Source: JALYNX01 sp035292685 (GTDB lineage Bacteria; Actinomycetota; Acidimicrobiia; Spongiisociales; ZC4RG35). Taken from it: a stretch of DNA of 64,000 nt. The notes beneath the pieces are model-generated. The model was not told where the DNA came from, ran no database searches, and saw only the letters and a program-made list of their open reading frames with translations. The stretch is from positions 11,282 to 75,281 of the forward strand of contig DATDPP010000080.1 in NCBI GenBank assembly GCA_035292685.1, given 5' to 3'. Position 1 is the stretch's first letter, and the number at the start of each line of letters is the position of its first letter. This document shows positions 1 through 8,480 of this stretch, in pieces. The position numbers and the translations under genes are program-made.

Positions 1-1208
1 CTGCGGTCGAGCTCGGTTTCGACTTCGTCCAAGGAGACACCGGAGGACGCTGTCTTCACCAAGAGGAAATAGAGGAGGTCGGCCGCCTCGGCCATCACCT
101 GCTCCCCGTCCGCGGCCTCGGCCAGCTCATCGGCCTCCTCCCGGATCTTGGCCGCAAGGAGCGTCGGGTCGTGGAGCAGCTTCCTGGTGTTCGAGTCGGG
201 GCCTTTCTCGGGGTCGAGGATGCGACGTTGGAGCCGTCCTAACCCGTGGTCAGAGCCCCAGCAGGTCCGATCCCCGGTGTGACAGAACCCAGGGCCGTGC
301 TGGCGAACGGTGAAACGAAGGGTGTCCCGATCACAGTCGAGATCCACCCTGAGCAGTTCCTGGACCGCACCCGAGGTCTCCCCCTTGACCCAGACACCCC
401 GCGATCGACTCTGATAGATCCCGCGTCGGGCTTCGACCGCCTGGCGAAGGCTCTCGCTGCTCGACCAGGTCAAACCGAGAGCAAACCCTGCTTCATCGAC
501 AACCACCGTGGGCCAAAGCCCGTCCCCACGGTCAGAGACCAGGGGAGCGGTCACGGCATCAGCAAGCGAGATGGCGCCGGTGTACAACGCCATCCCGACC
601 TGGGCATCGGCACCAAGACGATCGAGGGCAGCGATCTCGTCGACGCTTGTGATTCCGCCTGCAATCGTCACCCGAGCCTCACCAGCCGCCGCCATCACCT
701 GATTGGCGCGATCCAGGTCGGTTCCGCCGAGCTGGCCTTCCCGTTCGACGAAGGTGACCAGGAAGCCCTCGCAGAGATGGCTCAACTCACTGATTCGATC
801 AAGGAGGCGATGACCTGTGGGCGTGCGCCAACCGTGGCTGAGCACGTCACCGTCCCTGGAGTCGAGGGCGACGATGACTCGGTCCCGGGGAAGTGACGAG
901 AGAAGCTCGGGAGTGGCGGCGGTCCCGATAATGACCTTCTCGGCCCCCAGGTCCAGCCAGCGCCTAGCGGTCTCGAGATCCCTGATCCCGCCCCCGACCC
1001 GGCCCCGGCCCCGTCGGCAGAGCTCGGTGATCAGCTCTTGGTTGTGACCGTCGCCCCGGGCGGCATCGATGTCGATCACGGCCACCTCACCCACCATCGA
1101 GAAGCGTTCCATGAGGGGCAACGGGTCGCCGGCTTGGATGGCCAGTGTCTCTCCCCCCACCAACTGAACTGCCTGGCCGCCGGAGATGTCGATCGAGGGG
1201 ATGATCAT
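1..1208 (-). CDS. hisA-hisIE: HisA-HisI-HisE fusion (ProFAR isomerase / PR-AMP cyclohydrolase / PR-ATP pyrophosphatase), 3' end cut by window
   Basis: I translated one uninterrupted reading frame by hand from ATG 1208 to the window edge. Residues 1 to about 223 are HisA, a TIM barrel starting MIIPSIDI with the catalytic Asp in VALDSRDG. About 224-325 are HisI, with WVKGETSG and three zinc-binding cysteines in DLDCD, GFCHTG and RTCW. From about 330 to the edge is HisE (KLLHDPTLLAAKIREEADEL). The protein would therefore cover histidine steps 2, 3 and 4. The start overlaps the hisF stop by 4 nt (ATGA), so translation is probably coupled. HisI-HisE fusions are common; a HisA domain in front of them is not an arrangement I know as usual. 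The C-terminus of HisE lies outside the window. Confidence 0.9.
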   Translation of the reverse strand, partial: MIIPSIDISGGQAVQLVGGETLAIQAGDPLPLMERFSMVGEVAVIDIDAARGDGHNQELITELCRRGRGRVGGGIRDLETARRWLDLGAEKVIIGTAATPELLSSLPRDRVIVALDSRDGDVLSHGWRTPTGHRLLDRISELSHLCEGFLVTFVEREGQLGGTDLDRANQVMAAAGEARVTIAGGITSVDEIAALDRLGADAQVGMALYTGAISLADAVTAPLVSDRGDGLWPTVVVDEAGFALGLTWSSSESLRQAVEARRGIYQSRSRGVWVKGETSGAVQELLRVDLDCDRDTLRFTVRQHGPGFCHTGDRTCWGSDHGLGRLQRRILDPEKGPDSNTRKLLHDPTLLAAKIREEADELAEAADGEQVMAEAADLLYFLLVKTASSGVSLDEVETELDR

Positions 1209-1960
1209 GGTCTCACCAGGATCCCGGCCCGACTCAGCCCGAGTTTGAGGTCGGCGACAGTGGTGTCGCCGTCGTGAAGGATCGAAGCGACCAGGGCCGC
1301 CGAGGCCCCGGCACGGAGCGCCGCGATCAGATGCTCGGTGCGGGCCGCTCCGCCGGAAGCGATCACCGGGACTGTGACGGCTCCGAAAACGGCTGCGATC
1401 AGGTCCACGTCATAACCGTCACGAGTCCCGTCACGGTCCCAACTGGTGAGTAGGACCTCGCCGGCCCCCAGTGCGACTGCCTTCCGGCACCACTCCACGA
1501 CGTCGAGGCCGGTGCGATTCGCCCCGCTTTGCACCATCACCTCCCAACGACCGGAGGCGGAGGCCGACGCATCCACGGCGAGGACCGCGCATTGCGAGCC
1601 AAAGCGCGAGGCGATCTCAGCAATCAGATCTGGCCGGCTTACTGCCGCGGTGTTCACCCCGACCTTGTCGGCACCGGCGTCGAGCAGTCGTCCGGCGTCC
1701 GACTCCCGTCTGACACCGCCTCCCACAGTCAGCGGGATGGAGAGCACCGAGCGGACGGCGCGGACGGTCTCGACGGCGTTGTCCCTGCCCTCCGGTGTCG
1801 CCGAGACATCGAGGAGGACGATCTCGTCCGCTCCCTGCTCCTCGTAGGCGGCGGCGTTCTCCACTGGATCGCCGGCGTCTCGAAGCCCCTGGAAGCGGAC
1901 ACCCTTGACCACCCGCCCGTCCTTGATGTCGAGACAGGGGATGACTCTTGCTCCCAGCAT
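1205..1960 (-). CDS. hisF: Imidazole glycerol phosphate synthase, cyclase subunit
   Basis: HisF takes ammonia from HisH and PRFAR to make imidazole glycerol phosphate and AICAR. The 251-residue protein is a normal-length TIM barrel. It opens with ARVIPCLDIKDGRVVKGV, carrying the first catalytic Asp. The second is in VLAVDAS, and the phosphate-binding strands TVGGGVR and VIASGG are present. Its ATG shares one base with the hisH stop (TGATG), and its own stop overlaps the hisA/I/E start. It is cytosolic and forms the synthase with HisH. Confidence 0.97.
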   Translation of the reverse strand: MLGARVIPCLDIKDGRVVKGVRFQGLRDAGDPVENAAAYEEQGADEIVLLDVSATPEGRDNAVETVRAVRSVLSIPLTVGGGVRRESDAGRLLDAGADKVGVNTAAVSRPDLIAEIASRFGSQCAVLAVDASASASGRWEVMVQSGANRTGLDVVEWCRKAVALGAGEVLLTSWDRDGTRDGYDVDLIAAVFGAVTVPVIASGGAARTEHLIAALRAGASAALVASILHDGDTTVADLKLGLSRAGILVRP

Positions 1961-2556
1961 CAGGCCACCTTCCAGAGCCAGCGCCGGAGCAGGTTGGATC
2001 CCCAGGTGCCGGATAATTCAGGGTGGAACTGACAGGCGAGTACCGCTCCTCGCTCCATCGCGGAGACAAACGTCCCTCCGTAGTCGGTGGTGGCTCCCGA
2101 CCAACTGTCGGGGAGCCGGGGGACCTTGTAGGAGTTGGCGAAGTAGGCCCATCCCGGTGCGAGAGATGTCGATCCGTTTGGCTCGACCATGTTCCAACCG
2201 AGCTGGGGAACTGGGAGATCGCCGCTGAACCGGGTCACTGTCTCAGGCACTATCCCGAGCCCGGCGGTGTCGGGGCTTTCCTCACTTGCGGCGCAGAGGA
2301 GTTGCATCCCCAGACAAATCGCCAGGGTGGGTCGGTCCTCCTCGATACGGGTGGTCAGGGCTTCACGCATCCCCAGTTGGTCGATGCGGTTGACGGCAGG
2401 AGCGAAGGCACCTACTCCGGGGAGGACGACCCGGTCTGCACCCTCCACCTCCTCGGGTTTGGTGGCCAGGACGGGCTCGACGTCGAGCCGTTTGAAGGCG
2501 GCGATCACCGATGCGGTGTTGGCAGTTCCGGTGGGGACGATTACGACCTCTCTCAT
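1960..2556 (-). CDS. hisH: Imidazole glycerol phosphate synthase, glutamine amidotransferase subunit
   Basis: This class I glutamine amidotransferase (198 aa) hydrolyses glutamine and passes ammonia to HisF. The nucleophile Cys is in AICLGMQLL and the His/Glu of the triad are in CQFHPELS. The start MREVVIVPTGTANTASV replaces the usual IVDYGMGN form but keeps the N-x-x-S-V pattern. It overlaps hisB upstream by 4 nt and hisF downstream by 1 nt, as expected for a stoichiometric complex made from one operon. Confidence 0.95.
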   Translation of the reverse strand: MREVVIVPTGTANTASVIAAFKRLDVEPVLATKPEEVEGADRVVLPGVGAFAPAVNRIDQLGMREALTTRIEEDRPTLAICLGMQLLCAASEESPDTAGLGIVPETVTRFSGDLPVPQLGWNMVEPNGSTSLAPGWAYFANSYKVPRLPDSWSGATTDYGGTFVSAMERGAVLACQFHPELSGTWGSNLLRRWLWKVA

Positions 2557-3137
2557 ACCAATGACCCTTTGGTGCTTGGGACCTCGGCTCCGGTGATCGT
2601 CACCGCGGTGCGAAGGGCGATAGCCACCGCTTTGAAGGCGGATTCGGCCTTGTGATGGTCATTGTCACCCCGGATCACATCGACATGGAGAGCCATCCGG
2701 GCCTCCATTGCCAGCGAGCGTAGGAAGTGGGTCAGATTCTCGGCGGCCACGTCCCCGATCGTTTCGCGAGTTAGAGAAAGCTGGATTGCCGGCCAGGGTC
2801 GTCCCGACAGATCGACGACCGCACGTGACAGCGACTCGTCGAGCGGAGCGTAGGAGTAGCCGAATCGGGTGATTCCGGCGCGGTCGCCCAGGGCCTTGTT
2901 GATCGCCCGCCCGAGGACGATGGCGCAGTCCTCGACCGTGTGATGGTCGTCGATGTGGGTATCGCCTCCGGCCATCAGGTCCAGGTCGAAACGCCCATGA
3001 GTGGCCAGCGAGGTGATCATGTGGTCGAGAAACCCGAGCCCGGTCTTGATGTCAGAACGCCCGGACCCGTCGAGGTCGAGCCGGCACTCGATGTTGGTCT
3101 CCGAGGTGTCCCTCGTGATCTCTGCTTTACGTGTCAT
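2553..3137 (-). CDS. hisB: Imidazoleglycerol-phosphate dehydratase
   Basis: This is a 194-residue monofunctional HisB (step 6, IGP to imidazole acetol phosphate). The metal-binding motifs are visible: LGFLDHMI, GDTHIDDHHTVEDCAI and the C-terminal GDNDHHKAESAFKA. Unlike the enteric enzyme it carries no HAD phosphatase domain; a HAD domain is fused to HisC immediately upstream instead. It overlaps both neighbours by 4 nt. Confidence 0.96.
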   Translation of the reverse strand: MTRKAEITRDTSETNIECRLDLDGSGRSDIKTGLGFLDHMITSLATHGRFDLDLMAGGDTHIDDHHTVEDCAIVLGRAINKALGDRAGITRFGYSYAPLDESLSRAVVDLSGRPWPAIQLSLTRETIGDVAAENLTHFLRSLAMEARMALHVDVIRGDNDHHKAESAFKAVAIALRTAVTITGAEVPSTKGSLV

Positions 3138-4807
3138 GGCAACAGGCCCTCCAGGTCGTTGGTGTTGTCGAGGATGCGGGCCGCCTTACGCAGGCTCTGC
3201 CGAGCCCGGTCCGGATTGTCTCCGGGGGCAACTACGCCAATCGGGATCACACCGGCGGCCCGGGCCGCAACGAGGTCATCGGGGGTGTCTCCGAGCATCC
3301 AGGCCCGGCTCACCCCAAGTAGCTCCAGCGCCATCCGAACCGGCGCCGGATCGGGTTTGAGTGGGGCGTCCTCCCGGGTCACCAGCGCAGAAACCTCACC
3401 TCTGAGGCCGAACCGCACAAGAAACTCCTCGGCATCGGCTCGGGGCCGGCCGGTGACGATCGCCAGCGGTCTCGAGTCGGCCCATCTGGCCCAGGTCGCT
3501 CGGTCGACGATCGGGGTCTCGTGGATCTTGAGCCCGGTGGAGGCGGCGGTTCCCTGATAGAGAGCCTCGAATCGTTCTCTGACCTCATCGAGTGACGCCT
3601 CGACCCCACGTTCCAGGCACAGTCCCCTGGTCAATTCCCAATCGTCGTTGACGTTGCCTGCCGCCTTGGCCCGCTCGATGTCGGCGATGGTGAGCGCGAC
3701 GCCAAGACCGCCCGCCGTCTCGATGATCGCCATGGTCTGCGACCTGCTGACGTCGGCGACGACCCCGTCCATATCGAAGATGATGGCCTCAGGGGCGAGG
3801 GCTGCCCCCAGGGTGCGTTCAAGCCGTTCGAAATCTGACCGATTGCCGGGAAGGGTGATCCGAACCATCGGCTCCAGGCCCCGTCGCTGCGGAAACCAGC
3901 GAAGCCCGACCCCGAGGGCTGCCGAAGCGGACATGAGCCATGAGGCGTCGTTGCATTCTGTCAGGACGAAGTTGGCCTCCGAGGGAAACGGCCGGGTTCC
4001 GAGATCGGTGAGGATGGCGGTGAGATCAATCCGTTCCCGCTTCACCTCGTCGACGAATCCGGTGAGCTCAGAATCCGGCCAGTGCAGGCGTTCTAAAGCC
4101 AAGGCGGCCGACAAGGCCGCAACCGGGTAGGGGTTGCCGTATGAGGCGACCTCGGAGACCAATTCGGGCGGCCCGAGCATATAGCCGACCCGGAGCCCGG
4201 CCAGCCCATAGGCCTTGGACATGGTCCGGATCACAAGGACATTGTCCAGTTCGAGGGCTGCTCGGGTCAGATCGTCGCTCGCGAACTCGGTGTAGGCGGC
4301 ATCCACAACCAGCAGTGGGGTCTCGGCGGCAACCTTCCGGAGGTCGGCCTCGCCGGCCACCGCCCCGGTCGGGTTGTTGGGAGAGACGATGAAGACGGCA
4401 TCCGTCTTGCCGCCGATCGCCGACACGAGCTCGTCGGTGGGGAAGGCCCCGGTCCACCACGGGGTCTCGATCAGCTCGGCACCCCTTTGCTCGGTGTACC
4501 TAGGGATCATCTCGAAGGTGGGGTAGGTGGTGACCACCTGGCCACCCGGACGGACCCGTGCCAGAAAGCAACGGAACAGGGCATCATCCCCTCCTGCGCT
4601 GACCAGGACCGAGTCCCCGGACAAGCCATGGAGGCTGGCCAAAGCCAGTCTGAGAGCTGACGTGTCGGGGTAGCGGCTCACCGACCGCTGTGGGTCGGGG
4701 ATGGAGGTGAGGAGGTCCTCGGCGCGGGTGCTGCCCTCGTTCTTGGATAGATCGAGGTCGATGGGAACGTTGAACCCTTGGGGGAGGTAACTGGCGGGTC
4801 TGCTCAT
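3134..4807 (-). CDS. hisC: Histidinol-phosphate aminotransferase fused to a HAD-family phosphatase
   Basis: The first ~338 of 557 residues are a PLP-dependent HisC. They carry the Lys of RTMSKAYGLAGLRVGY, the SPNNPTG loop and VVDAAYTEF. The C-terminal ~215 residues are a class IA HAD hydrolase. Its nucleophile motif is FDMDGVVADVS, the Thr motif IVTGRPRADAEE, the Lys KPDPAPV and the acidic motif MLGDTPDDLVAARAAG. HisC makes histidinol phosphate, so the HAD domain is well placed to remove the phosphate, the step otherwise missing from this operon. That substrate is inference. No hisD is seen in the operon. Confidence 0.93.
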   Translation of the reverse strand: MSRPASYLPQGFNVPIDLDLSKNEGSTRAEDLLTSIPDPQRSVSRYPDTSALRLALASLHGLSGDSVLVSAGGDDALFRCFLARVRPGGQVVTTYPTFEMIPRYTEQRGAELIETPWWTGAFPTDELVSAIGGKTDAVFIVSPNNPTGAVAGEADLRKVAAETPLLVVDAAYTEFASDDLTRAALELDNVLVIRTMSKAYGLAGLRVGYMLGPPELVSEVASYGNPYPVAALSAALALERLHWPDSELTGFVDEVKRERIDLTAILTDLGTRPFPSEANFVLTECNDASWLMSASAALGVGLRWFPQRRGLEPMVRITLPGNRSDFERLERTLGAALAPEAIIFDMDGVVADVSRSQTMAIIETAGGLGVALTIADIERAKAAGNVNDDWELTRGLCLERGVEASLDEVRERFEALYQGTAASTGLKIHETPIVDRATWARWADSRPLAIVTGRPRADAEEFLVRFGLRGEVSALVTREDAPLKPDPAPVRMALELLGVSRAWMLGDTPDDLVAARAAGVIPIGVVAPGDNPDRARQSLRKAARILDNTNDLEGLLP

Positions 4808-5679
4808 GGGACGATCTGCTCCAAGCGGGAGACGGCGATGTCGGTGGCTCCCCTCTCTTTCAACAACGGGATGAGGGACGGGAGGTCGGATCGGGGAACC
4901 GCCGCCTTCACCGCGAGACCATCACCGCCGTGCAGCGTGGCGATGGTCGGCTCCCTCATCGAGGGCAGGATCTCGATCACCGAGTCCAGGTCGTCCCTGG
5001 AGACATTGAGCTCGACCATGACCCGGTTGCGGGCCTCGATGACCGAGCGAAGACTGACGACTAGGGCGTCGATCGGGACCTTCTTGGCGGGAGAGCCGAA
5101 TGCGTGTGGGCTGGCGTAGAGACGGGTCGAGGAGCGAAGGAGCTCGTCGACGACAACGAGCCCATTGGCAGCCATGGTCTCTCCGGTGGCGCTGATGTCG
5201 ACGATGACATCGGCGTCTTCGGGGGGGAAGACCTCGGTGGCACCGTAGGAGTGGACGAAGGTCGCATCCAATCCCTGTTCGGCGATCCATTTGCGGGTCA
5301 GCCGCTCGTACTCGCTGGCGACCACCAGATGCTTCGGCGGAAGCGAGCCCTTCACCAGAAGGGACTCGGGGGCGGCCGCAACCATCCGAACCGGGTCGAG
5401 CCCGGTGTCGAGCAACTCGATCAAGTCGGCGGACTTCTCGGCGACCCAGTCGGCACCGGCGAACCCGACATCCCGGGAACCCGCCGCCAACATCTCCACG
5501 ATGTTCTGCGGCTTGAGCATCTTGACTTCGTAGCCGGGCACCGAGAGCACCGGGCGATAGCCACGGGGCCCGGCGCGCAATTCCATGCCGGCCGCGGCCA
5601 GCAGGGTGGTGACCCCGGGCTCGATCCGCCCTTTGGGGACCGCGAGGTGGGTTACCTGTCCGTTTTCGAGGGAAGCCAT
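4804..5679 (-). CDS. hisG: ATP phosphoribosyltransferase (long form)
   Basis: HisG catalyses the committed step, joining ATP and PRPP. At 291 residues it is the long form. The catalytic domain includes LAVPKGRIEPG, ADVIVDISATGETM near the PRPP-binding site and FAGADWV. The last ~75 residues (from about VMVELNVSRDDLDSV) form the ACT-like domain that senses histidine, so no HisZ partner is needed. It is the first enzyme gene after the leader peptide and attenuator, and its stop overlaps the hisC start by 4 nt. Confidence 0.96.
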   Translation of the reverse strand: MASLENGQVTHLAVPKGRIEPGVTTLLAAAGMELRAGPRGYRPVLSVPGYEVKMLKPQNIVEMLAAGSRDVGFAGADWVAEKSADLIELLDTGLDPVRMVAAAPESLLVKGSLPPKHLVVASEYERLTRKWIAEQGLDATFVHSYGATEVFPPEDADVIVDISATGETMAANGLVVVDELLRSSTRLYASPHAFGSPAKKVPIDALVVSLRSVIEARNRVMVELNVSRDDLDSVIEILPSMREPTIATLHGGDGLAVKAAVPRSDLPSLIPLLKERGATDIAVSRLEQIVP

Positions 5680-5720
5680 CTGGGCTCTTTCCCGCCGACT
5701 GCTGCGGTGGGTTGCCCGGA

Positions 5721-5750
5721 AACGAGAAACGCCGACCGCTGGGGTCGGCG
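5721..5750 (-). terminator. his attenuator terminator hairpin
   Basis: On the minus-strand transcript, CGCCGACC (5750-5743) pairs with GGTCGGCG (5737-5730) around a 5-nt loop. A U-rich stretch, TTTCTCGTT (5729-5721), follows. The hairpin lies between the leader peptide and hisG. Its 5' arm is also complementary to GGTCGGC at 5797-5791, which allows the competing antiterminator. Confidence 0.85.
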
Positions 5751-5807
5751 TGGTGGTTGCTTCTTGCTGTTCGCTATGCGCCCACTATGAGCCGACCCGT
5801 GACGGGT
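5743..5807 (-). promoter_or_regulatory. his leader pause hairpin and antiterminator segments
   Basis: Three alternative pairings are readable on the transcript. Segment 1 (ACCCGT, 5807-5802) pairs with segment 2 (ACGGGT, 5800-5795). An overlapping part of segment 2 (GGTCGGC, 5797-5791) pairs with segment 3 (GCCGACC, 5749-5743). Segment 3 is also the 5' arm of the terminator. A ribosome stalled on the His codons would cover segment 1, free segment 2 and prevent the terminator. Pairing is seen in sequence; the switching is inferred. Confidence 0.8.
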
Positions 5808-5844
5808 GGTGGTGATGGTGGGTGTGGGCGAAAAGCAGGTTCAT
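5785..5844 (-). CDS. hisL: his operon leader peptide
   Basis: This small gene encodes MNLLFAHTHHHHHPSRVGS (19 aa) and ends in TAG. Six of seven consecutive codons, starting at the seventh, are His (CAC/CAT). It lies 105 bp upstream of hisG on the same strand, directly before the mutually exclusive hairpins. This is the classic design of a ribosome-mediated attenuator: scarce charged tRNA-His stalls the ribosome and lets transcription continue into hisG. No ribosome-binding site is apparent and a -10-like box ends 10 nt before the ATG, so the message may be nearly leaderless. Confidence 0.85.
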   Translation of the reverse strand: MNLLFAHTHHHHHPSRVGS

Positions 5845-5854
5845 GTAGATCGAG

Positions 5855-5884
5855 AGCATAACCGGGGAGGTCAACGGGCCGCAA
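5855..5884 (-). promoter_or_regulatory. Putative his operon promoter
   Basis: On the minus strand TTGCGG (5884-5879), an 18-bp spacer and TATGCT (5860-5855) resemble a housekeeping promoter. The predicted start of transcription falls at or just before the leader peptide ATG. Confidence 0.5.
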
Positions 5885-5927
5885 GAGCGGGCCAGAGGCA
5901 ATAGCTGGGCTGCCCTTTCGCCACCGT

Positions 5928-5933
5928 TACCCT
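5928..5933 (+). promoter_or_regulatory. Putative valS -10 box, leaderless type
   Basis: TACCCT fits TANNNT and ends 9 nt before the valS ATG; there is no ribosome-binding site in between. Confidence 0.45.
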
Positions 5934-5942
5934 TGACGCTCC

Positions 5943-8471
5943 ATGATGCGAACCGTCCCTGACAAGCCTGCCCTCGAGGGAATCGAGGCGAAATGGATGG
6001 AACGCTGGGAATCCGAGGGCACCTACCGGTTCGACCGCTCGCGGTCCCGTGAGGAGATCTTCGCCATCGACACCCCTCCGCCCACGGTGTCGGGCTCGCT
6101 GCACATGGGCTCGGTGTTCGGTTATGTGCAGACCGATGCCATCGCCCGCTACCAGCGGATGAAGGGGATGGAGGTGTTCTACCCGATGGGGTGGGACGAC
6201 AACGGGCTCCCCACCGAGCGCCGGGTGCAGAACTACTACGGGGTCCGCTGCGACCCCACCCTCCACTATGACCCCGGCTTCACCCCGCCCGAGGAGGCAC
6301 CGGAGCCGCCGATGTCGGTGAGCCGTCGCAACTTCATCGAGCTCTGCCATGGCCTCACCGCCGAGGATGAGAAGGTGTTCGAGAACCTGTGGCGGACCCT
6401 GGGTCTGTCGGTGGACTGGGCCCAGAGCTACGCCACCATCGATGAGCATTGTCAGCGGACCAGTCAAAAGGCCTTCCTCGGCAACCTGGAACGTGGCGAG
6501 GCCTACTCCCAGGAGGCTCCCGTTCTCTGGGATGTCGATTTCAAGTCGGCGGTCGCCCAGGCCGAGCTCGAGGACCGGGAGCGCCCCGGTTCCTATCATC
6601 GGATCGCCTTTCACCGGTCGGACGGGGAACCGGTCTACATCGAGACCACCCGCCCCGAGTTGATCTGCGCCTGTGTCGCCCTGGTGGCGCACCCCGATGA
6701 CGTCCGCTACCAGCCGCTCTTGGGCAGCACGGTGACCTCTCCGTTGTTCGGTGTCGATCTCCCGGTGATGGCCCACGAGCTGGCCGATCCGGAGAAGGGG
6801 AGCGGGATCGCCATGATCTGCACCTGGGGGGACACCACCGACGTGACCTGGTGGCGCGAGTTCGACCTCCCCACGAGAGCAGTCCTCCAGCAAAGCGGCC
6901 GGCTCCAAGAGGACACCCCGGAGTGGATCGACTCCGAGACCGGAAGAGTGGCTTATGAGCAGATCGCTGGGCTCTACCCCGGTCAGGCACAGCGGAAGAT
7001 GGCAGAGATGCTCGCCGAGTCCGGGGATCTCGACGGCGAGCCCCGACCGATCACCCACCCGGTCAAGTTCTTCGAAAAGGGGGACCGCCCCCTCGAGATC
7101 ATCTCCAGCCGCCAGTGGTACATCCGCAACGGAGGCCGCGATGAGGACCTTCGCCAGGCGTTGCTGGCTCGAGGGGTGGAACTGGATTGGATCCCCGACT
7201 TCATGGGGGTTCGCTACAAGCATTGGGTGGAAGGGCTGAACGGGGACTGGTTGATCTCGAGACAGAGATTCTTCGGGGTGTCGGTCCCGGTTTGGTATCC
7301 GATCGATGCCGGGGGTGAGCTCGACTTCGAGCACCCGATACTTCCCGATCAGGCTGAGTTGCCGGTCGACCCCACCACCGACGCCCCACCTGGGTACGAG
7401 GAGTCGCGGCGAGGCATACCAGGGGGCTTCGCCGGTGATCCCGACGTCATGGACACCTGGGCCACCTCCTCATTGACTCCCCAAATCGCCGGTCACTGGG
7501 ATGACGACACCGATCTGTTTGCCAGGGTCTTCCCGATGGACCTCCGGCCCCAGGGCCCGGAGATTATCCGCACCTGGTTGTTCTCCACATTGCTTCGCTC
7601 CCACTACGAGCACGGGGTCTTGCCGTGGGCCCACGCCTCGATCAACGGCTGGATCCTTGACGCCGACCGCAAGAAGATGTCCAAGTCGCGCGGGAATGTG
7701 GTCACGCCGATTCCCCTGATCGAAGAGCATGGCGCGGAGGCGATCCGGTATTGGGCCTGCAATGGTCGCCCTGGCACCGACACCGCGGTCGACTTCGGGG
7801 TGATGAAGATCGGGCGTCGCTTGGCGTTGAAGATTCTCAACGCGGCCCGTTTCGTCCTCAGGTTTGCAGACGACGTCGACCCCGCCGCCATCACCGAGCC
7901 GCTCGATCGCTCGATGCTGGCCTCGCTTTCCGAGGTCGTGGCCGAGTCGACTGCCGCATTCGAAAAGTACGACTACACCCGGGCCATCGAGACGGTCGAA
8001 AAGTCGTTCTGGACCTGGACGGATGACTATCTGGAGCTGGTCAAGGCGCGTGCCTACGACGGTGGAGCGGCTGGAGCCTCTGCCCACGCCGCATTGCAGC
8101 TTGCGCTTGGCACCTATCTCCGGCTGTTTGCCCCGTTTCTGCCCTTTGTCACCGAGGAGGTCTGGTCCTGGTGGCAGGAAGGGTCCGTCCATCGGGCGCC
8201 GTGGCCTTCGGTGGCCGAGCTCGAAACCCATGCCGGCGACCCGGCTGTCTTTGCGGTCACCAGCGAGGTCCTGACCGCAGTCCGCCGCGCCAAGTCCGAC
8301 GCCAGGGCGTCGATGGCGGCGGAGGTTGCCTCGGTGGCGGTGGTGGCCGGATCCGAGTCCCTGGCCCTCATTCGTCAGGCCGAAGCCGACCTCAAGGCGG
8401 CGGCAAGGGCGGCGGAGATGTCCTATTCAGAGGGCGAGTTCTCGATCGAGTCGGTGCTGGCCGAGGCCTAG
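5943..8471 (+). CDS. valS: Valine--tRNA ligase
   Basis: ValS charges tRNA-Val. The 842-residue class I synthetase has the HIGH-type motif as TVSGSLHMGS near residue 50 and KMSKSRGN near 578. The CP1 editing domain lies between them, and the anticodon-binding domain occupies about 630-780 (KYDYTRAIETVEKSFWTWTDDY). The valine-specific GWDDNGLPTERRVQ segment supports ValS over IleS. The gene diverges from the histidine operon. I saw no T-box-like leader: a TANNNT box sits 9 nt before the ATG. The stop codon is reused in the -10 box of the next gene. Confidence 0.96.
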   Translation: MMRTVPDKPALEGIEAKWMERWESEGTYRFDRSRSREEIFAIDTPPPTVSGSLHMGSVFGYVQTDAIARYQRMKGMEVFYPMGWDDNGLPTERRVQNYYGVRCDPTLHYDPGFTPPEEAPEPPMSVSRRNFIELCHGLTAEDEKVFENLWRTLGLSVDWAQSYATIDEHCQRTSQKAFLGNLERGEAYSQEAPVLWDVDFKSAVAQAELEDRERPGSYHRIAFHRSDGEPVYIETTRPELICACVALVAHPDDVRYQPLLGSTVTSPLFGVDLPVMAHELADPEKGSGIAMICTWGDTTDVTWWREFDLPTRAVLQQSGRLQEDTPEWIDSETGRVAYEQIAGLYPGQAQRKMAEMLAESGDLDGEPRPITHPVKFFEKGDRPLEIISSRQWYIRNGGRDEDLRQALLARGVELDWIPDFMGVRYKHWVEGLNGDWLISRQRFFGVSVPVWYPIDAGGELDFEHPILPDQAELPVDPTTDAPPGYEESRRGIPGGFAGDPDVMDTWATSSLTPQIAGHWDDDTDLFARVFPMDLRPQGPEIIRTWLFSTLLRSHYEHGVLPWAHASINGWILDADRKKMSKSRGNVVTPIPLIEEHGAEAIRYWACNGRPGTDTAVDFGVMKIGRRLALKILNAARFVLRFADDVDPAAITEPLDRSMLASLSEVVAESTAAFEKYDYTRAIETVEKSFWTWTDDYLELVKARAYDGGAAGASAHAALQLALGTYLRLFAPFLPFVTEEVWSWWQEGSVHRAPWPSVAELETHAGDPAVFAVTSEVLTAVRRAKSDARASMAAEVASVAVVAGSESLALIRQAEADLKAAARAAEMSYSEGEFSIESVLAEA

Positions 8472-8474
8472 TCT
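8469..8474 (+). promoter_or_regulatory. Putative -10 box overlapping the valS stop
   Basis: TAGTCT contains the valS stop TAG and ends 6 nt before the ATG at 8481, so the DUF1801 gene may have its own leaderless transcript. Confidence 0.4.
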
Positions 8475-8480
8475 TCGATC

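Noticed and set aside
5845..5942. T-box riboswitch for valS
   Set aside because: The divergent gap is short, has no T-box sequence or terminator on the plus strand, and fits a leaderless promoter.
5871..7334. A long minus-strand open frame antisense to valS that would run into the his promoter
   Set aside because: No family features, and the opposite strand encodes an unambiguous ValS.
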